Assembly (NCBI RefSeq): GCF_037975245.1
Contig: NC_092564.1
Span: forward strand, 10,704,484-10,768,483
Length of the DNA: 64,000 nt
Source of the DNA: Apostichopus japonicus
Taxonomy: Eukaryota; Echinodermata; Holothuroidea; Aspidochirotida; Stichopodidae
Direction of reading: 5' to 3'
Shown piece after piece: positions 57,749-64,000 of the stretch. Every line of letters starts with the position of its first letter. Position 1 is the stretch's first letter. The position numbers were made by a program, and so were the translations under genes. The notes under the pieces are model-generated. The model had not been told where the DNA came from. It ran no database searches and worked only from the letters and a program-made list of their open reading frames with translations.

Positions 57749-60700
57749 AGATAGGCAAAAGACGTCATCACCCGGGGTTCGAACCACGGATGCAAAAGAG
57801 AGTCTCGATCTACAGCTCGTACAGTGCGCCAGGCCATCGCGCCACTGTATGGACTGAGATATTAGGTGGGTTAACTAATACTTACAGCTCCCCGTGTAGG
57901 CACTTGCTGTAAAAGATCGGCAAAAGACGTCATCACCCGGGGTTCGAACAACGGATGCAAAAGAGAGTCTCGATCTTCAGCTCGTACAGTGCGCCAAGCC
58001 ATCGCGCCACTGTATGGACTGAGATATTAGGTGGATTAACTAATACTTACAGCTCTCCGTGTAGGCACTTGCTGTAAAAGATCGGCAAAAGACGTCATCA
58101 CCCGGGGTTCGAACCACGGATGCAAAAGAGAGTCTCGATCTTCAGCTCGTACAGTGCGCCAAGCCATCGCGCCACTGTATGGACTGAGATATTAGGTGGA
58201 TTAACTAATACTTACAGCTCCCCGTGTAGGCACTTGCTGTAAAAGATCGGCAAAAGACGTCATCACCCGGGCTTCGAACCACGGATGCAAAAGAGAGTCT
58301 CGATCTTCAGCTCGTACAGTGCGCCAAGCCATCGCGCCACTGTATGGACTGAGATATTAGGTGGATTAACTAATACTTACAGCTCCCCGTGTAGGCACTT
58401 GCTGTAAAAGATCGGCAAAAGACGTCATCACCCGGGCTTCGAACCACGGATGCAAAAGAGAGTCTCGATCTTCAGCTCGCACAGTGCGCCAAGCCATCGC
58501 GCCACTGTATGGACTGAGATATTAGGTGGATTAACTAATACTTACAGCTCCCCGTGTAGGCACTTGCTGTAAAAGATCGGCAAAAGACGTCATCACCCGG
58601 GGTTCGAGCCACGGATGCAAAAGAGAGTCTCGATCTTCAGCTCGCACAGTGCGCCAAGCCATGGCGCCACTGTATGGACTGAGATATTAGGTGGATTAAC
58701 TAATACTTACAGCTCCCCGTGTAGGCACTTGCTGTAAAAGATCGGCAAAAGACGCCATCACCCGGGGTTCGAACCACGGATGCAAAAGAGAGTCTCGATC
58801 TTCAGCTCGCACAGTGCGCCAAGCCATGGCGCCATCGTATGGAATGAGATATTAGGTGGATTAACTAATACTTACAGCTCCCCGTGTAGGCACTTGCTGT
58901 AAAAGATCGGCAAAAGACGCCATCACCCGGGGTTCGAACCACGGATGCAAAAGAGAGTCTCGATCATCAGCTCGTACAGTGCCCCAAGCCATGGCGCCAT
59001 TGTATGGACTGAGATATTAGGTGGATTAAATAATGCTTACAGCTCCCCGTGTAGGCACTTGCTGTAAAAGATCGGCAAAAGACGTCATCACCCGGGGTTC
59101 GAACCACGGATGCAAAAGAGAGTCTCGATCATCAGCTCGTACAGTGCGCCGAGCCATCGCGCCATCGTATGGACTGAGATATTAGGTGGATTAACTAATG
59201 CTTACAGCTCCCCGTGTAGGCACTTGCTGTAAAAGATCGGCAAAAGACGTCATCACCCGGGGTTCGAACCACGGATGCAAAAGAGAGTCTCGATCATCAG
59301 CTCGTACAGTGCGCCGAGCCATCGCGCCACTGTATGGACTGAGATATTAGGTGGATTAACTAATACTTACAGCTCCCCGTGTAGGCACTTGCTGTAAAAG
59401 ATCGGCAAAAGACGTCATCACCCGGGGTTCGAACCACGGATGCAAAAGAGAGTCTCGATCTTCAGCTCGTACAGCGCGCCGAGCCATCGCGCCACTGTAT
59501 GGACTGAGATATTAGGTGGATTAACTAATACTTACAGCTCCCCGTGTAGGCACTTGCTGTAAAAGATCGGCAAAACACGTCATCACCCGGGGTTCGAACC
59601 ACGGATGCAAAAGAGAGTCTCGATCATCAGCTCGTACAGTGCGCCGAGCCATCGCGCCACCGTATGGACTGAGATATTAGGTGGATTAACTAATACTTAC
59701 AGCTCCCCGTGTAGGCACTTGCTGTAAAAGATCGGCAAAAGACGTCATCACCCGGGGTTCGAACCACGGATGCAAAAGAGAGTCTCGATCATCAGCTCGT
59801 ACAGTGCGCCGAGCCATCGCGCCATCGTATGGACTGAGATATTAGGTGGATTAACTAATGCTTACAGCTCCCCGTGTAGGCACTTGCTGTAAAAGATCGG
59901 CAAAAGACGTCATCACCCGGGGTTCGAACCACGGATGCAAAAGAGAGTCTCGATCATCAGCTCGTACAGTGCGCCGAGCCATCGCGCCACTGTATGGACT
60001 GAGATATTAGGTGGATTAACTAATACTTACAGCTCCCCGTGTAGGCACTTGCTGTAAAAGATCGGCAAAAGACGTCATCACCCGGGGTTCGAACCACGGA
60101 TGCAAAAGAGAGTCTCGATCTTCAGCTCGTACAGTGCGCCGAGCCATCGCGCCATCGTATGGACTGAGATATTAATTGGATTAACTAATACTTACAGCTC
60201 CCCCGTGTAGGCACTTGCTGTAAAAGATCGGCAAAAGACGTCATCACCCGGGCTTCGAACCACGGATGCAAAAGAGAGTCTCGATCATCAGCTCGTACAG
60301 TGCGCCGAGCCATCGCGCCATCGTATGGACTGAGATATTAGGTGGATTAACTAATACTTACAGCTCCCCCGTGTAGGCACTTGCTGTAAAAGATCGGCAA
60401 AAGACGTCATCACCCGGGGTTCGAACCACGGATGCAAAAGAGAGTCTCGATCTTCAGCTCGCACAGTGCGCCAAGCCATCGCGCCACTGTATGGACTGAG
60501 ATATTAGGTGGATTAACTAATCCTTACAGCTCCCCGTGTAGGCACTTGCTGTAAAAGATCGGCAAAAGACGTCATCACCCGGGGTTCGAACCACGGATGC
60601 AAAAGAGAGTCTCGATCTTCAGCTCGTACAGTGCGCCAAGCCATCGCGCCACTGTATGGACTGAGATATTAGGTGGATTAACTAATACTTACAGCTCCCC

Positions 60701-63700
60701 GTGTAGGCACTTGCTGTAAAAGATCGGCAAAAGACGTCATCACCCGGGGTTCGAACCACGGATGCAAAAGAGAGTCTCGATCTTCAGCTCGTACAGTGCG
60801 CCAAGCCATCGCGCCACTGTATGGACTGAGATATTAGGTGGATTAACTAATACTTACAGCTCCCCGTGTAGGCACTTGCTGTAAAAGATCGGCAAAAGAC
60901 GTCATCACCCGGGGCTCGAACCACGGATGCAAAAGAGAGTCTCGATCTTCAGCTCGTACAGTGCGCCAAGCCATCGCGCCACTGTATGGACTGAGATATT
61001 AGGTGGATTAACTAATACTTACAGCTCCCCGTGTAGGCACTTGCTGTAAAAGATCGGCAAAAGACGTCATCACCCGGGGTTCGAACCACGGATGCAAAAG
61101 AGAGTCTCGATCTTCAGCTCGCACAGTGCGCCAAGCCATCGCGCCACTGTATAGACTGAGATATTAGGTGGATTAACTAATACTTGCAGCTCCCCGTGTA
61201 GGCATTTGCTGTAAAAGATCGGCAAAAGACGTCATCACCCGGGCTTCGAACCACGGATGCAAAAGAGAGTCTCGATCATCAGCTCGCACAGTGCGCCGAG
61301 CCATCGCGCCACTGTATAGACTGAGATATTAGGTGGATTAACTAATACTTACAGCTCCCCGTGTAGGCACTTGCTGTAAAAGATCGGCAAAAGACGTCAT
61401 CACCCGGGGTTCGAACCACGGATGCAAAAGAGAGTCTCGATCATCAGCTCGTACAGTGCGCCGAGCCATCGCGCCACTGTATAGACTGAGATATTAGGTG
61501 GATTAACTAATACTTACAGCTCCCCGTGTAGGCACTTGCTGTAAAAGATCGGCAAAAGACGTCATCACCCGGGGTTCGAACCACGGATGCAAAAGAGAGT
61601 CTCGATCATCAGCTCGCACAGTGCGCCGAGCCATCGCGCCACTGTATGGACTGAGATATTAGGTGGATTAACTAATACTTACAGCTCCCCGTGTAGGCAC
61701 TTGCTGTAAAAGATCGGCAAAAGACGTCATCACCCAGTGCGCCGAGCCATCGCGCCACTGTATGGACTGAGATATTAGGTGGATTAACTAATACTTACAG
61801 CTCCCCGTGTAGGCACTTGCTGTAAAAGATCGGCAAAAGACGTCATCACCCGGGGTTCGAACCACGGATGCAAAAGAGAGTCTCGATCTTCAGCTCGTAC
61901 AGTGCGCCAAGCCATCGCGCCACTGTATGGACTGAGATATTAGGTGGATTAACTAATACTTACAGCTCCCCGTGTAGGCACTTGCTGTAAAAGATCGGCA
62001 AAAGACGTCATCACCCGGGGTTCGAACCACGGATGCAAAAGAGAGTCTCGATCTTCAGCTCGTACAGTGCGCCAAGCCATCGCGCCATCGTATGGACTGA
62101 GATATTAGGTGGATTAACTAATACTTACAGCTCCCCGTGTAGGCACTTGCTGTAAAAGATCGGCAAAAGACGTCATCACCCGGGCTTCGAACCACGGATG
62201 CAAAAGAGAGTCTCGATCTTCAGCTCGTACAGTGCGCCAAGCCATCGCGCCACTGTATGGACTGAGATATTAGGTGGATTAACTAATACTTACAGCTCCC
62301 CGTGTAGGCACTTGCTGTAAAAGATCGGCAAAAGACGTCATCACCCGGGCTTCGAACCACGGATGCAAAAGAGAGTCTCGATCTTCAGCTCGTACAGTGC
62401 GCCAAGCCATCGCGCCACTGTATGGACTGAGATATTAGGTGGATTAACTAATACTTACAGCTCCCCGTGTAGGCACTTGCTGTAAAAGATCGGCAAAAGA
62501 CGTCATCACCCGGGGTTCGAACCACGGATGCAAAAGAGAGTCTCGATCTTCAGCTCGTACAGTGCGCCAAGCCATCGCGCCACTGTATGGACTGAGATAT
62601 TAGGTGGATTAACTAATACTTACAGCTCCCCGTGTAGGCACTTGCTGTAAAAGATCGGCAAAAGACGTCATCACCCGGGGTTCGAACCACGGATGCAAAA
62701 GAGAGTCTCGATCTTCAGCTCGTACAGTGCGCCAAGCCATCGCGCCACTGTATGGACTGAGATATTAGGTGGATTAACTAATACTTACAGCTCCCCGTGT
62801 AGGCACTTGCTGTAAAAGATCGGCAAAAGACGTCATCACCCGGGGTTCGAACCACGGATGCAAAAGAGAGTCTCGATCTTCAGCTCGTACAGTGCGCCAA
62901 GCCATCGCGCCACTGTATGGACTGAGATATTAGGTGGATTAACTAATACTTACAGCTCCCCGTGTAGGCACTTGCTGTAAAAGATCGGCAAAAGACGTCA
63001 TCACCCGGGGTTCGAACCACGGATGCAAAAGAGAGTCTCGATCTTCAGCTCGTACAGTGCGCCAAGCCATCGCGCCACTGTATGGACTGAGATATTAGGT
63101 GGATTAACTAATACTTACAGCTCCCCGTGTAGGCACTTGCTGTAAAAGATCGGCAAAAGACGTCATCACCCGGGGTTCGAACCACGGATGCAAAAGAGAG
63201 TCTCGATCTTCAGCTCGTACAGTGCGCCAAGCCATCGCGCCACTGTATGGACTGAGATATTAGGTGGATTAACTAATACTTACAGCTCCCCGTGTAGGCA
63301 CTTGCTGTAAAAGATCGGCAAAAGACGTCATCACCCGGGGTTCGAACCACGGATGCAAAAGAGAGTCTCGATCTTCAGCTCGTACAGTGCGCCAAGCCAT
63401 CGCGCCACTGTATGGACTGAGATATTAGGTGGATTAACTAATACTTACAGCTCCCCGTGTAGGCACTTGCTGTAAAAGATCGGCAAAAGACGTCATCACC
63501 CGGGGTTCGAACCACGGATGCAAAAGAGAGTCTCGATCTTCAGCTCGTACAGTGCGCCAAGCCATCGCGCCACTGTATGGACTGAGATATTAGGTGGATT
63601 AACTAATACTTACAGCTCCCCGTGTAGGCACTTGCTGTAAAAGATCGGCAAAAGACGTCATCACCCGGGGTTCGAACCACGGATGCAAAAGAGAGTCTCG

Positions 63701-64000
63701 ATCTTCAGCTCGTACAGTGCGCCAAGCCATCGCGCCACTGTATGGACTGAGATATTAGGTGGATTAACTAATACTTACAGCTCCCCGTGTAGGCACTTGC
63801 TGTAAAAGATCGGCAAAAGACGTCATCACCCGGGGTTCGAACCACGGATGCAAAAGAGAGTCTCGATCTTCAGCTCGTACAGTGCGCCAAGCCATCGCGC
63901 CACTGTATGGACTGAGATATTAGGTGGATTAACTAATACTTACAGCTCCCCGTGTAGGCACTTGCTGTAAAAGATCGGCAAAAGACGTCATCACCCGGGG
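57749..64000 (-). repeat. Array C: 38 x 165-bp tRNA-like repeat
   Basis: B-box starts at 57,781, 57,946, 58,111, 58,276, 58,441 and 58,606 give a 165-bp period. Allowing for two 1-base insertions (about 60,200 and 60,368) and one 49-base deletion (about 61,735), exactly 38 units fit before the window ends inside the array. On the minus strand each has an A-box-like TGGCGCGATGG, a D arm GCGC/GCGC, 48 nt to B box GGTTCGAACC and TTTT runs about 20 and 31 nt further on. Some units have GGTTCGAAGCC instead. Type II (Leu/Ser-like) tRNA length is suggested by the wide spacing. Acceptor halves do not pair. Confidence 0.9.

Noticed and set aside
57749-64000. Regular repeat-and-spacer look of array C as a CRISPR array
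   Set aside because: Units are identical across their whole length with no variable spacers, the period is 165 bp and the genome is eukaryotic. It is a satellite.
57749-64000. Array units as functional tRNA genes
   Set aside because: A and B boxes are good, but the acceptor halves do not pair, the T stem has mismatches and the A-to-B spacing is longer than in class I tRNAs.

Overview
The window is eukaryotic, repeat-rich DNA. It has split exons with GT/AG splice sites, AT-rich intergenic sequence, a tRNA-Leu-type primed Ty3/gypsy element, a Penelope-like element, LINEs and many small terminal-inverted-repeat (TIR) elements. The protein families present (SRP68, ABCC/MRP, P2X7-like domain, Poseidon-like Penelope) and the recurrent TAGGCCTA-type words fit a marine invertebrate, perhaps an echinoderm. 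The taxon is inference only. There are no operons, and most open frames are chance.

Host genes: only pieces are seen. Repeated and decayed copies of one ABCC-transporter exon lie at 6.68-8.95 kb (+). The last two exons of SRP68 are at 13,762-13,840 and 15,045-15,343 (+). An unrecognised acidic-protein gene has three exons at 26.62-27.97 kb (-). A broken P2X7-like-domain gene is at 43.86-44.81 kb (+).

Mobile elements: a decayed Jockey/I-type LINE (8.95-13.55 kb) has a second truncated copy at 20.3-21.66 kb. CR1/L2-type LINE 3' ends are scattered throughout. A Penelope-like element with end repeats lies at 29.89-32.4 kb. A DDE-type transposase gene (34.7-40.6 kb) is split by a 4.1-kb TA-flanked TIR element, which is itself split by a 1.47-kb hAT-like element with a perfect 8-bp target duplication. 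A Ty3/gypsy element at 48,081-53,123 has a 5-bp target duplication. There are also several hAT-like MITEs and a family of TTAA-ended blocks.

Most unusual content: (1) three tandem arrays (17.3-18.2, 55.0-56.86 and 57.75-64.0 kb) with 161-, 157- and 165-bp periods. Each unit carries, on the minus strand, a tRNA-like A box, B box and T-run, so it has the layout of a type-2 Pol III gene. The tRNA-like cores differ between arrays while the linkers share motifs, which suggests one tRNA-derived satellite superfamily. The largest array has 38 units and runs off the window. (2) A 1.6-kb foldback-like element (23.17-24.78 kb) whose arms are built from a 16-bp palindrome repeated about every 21 bp, around a promoter-like core. 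(3) A small TIR element whose interior carries telomere-like TTAGGG repeats (3.97-4.24 kb).
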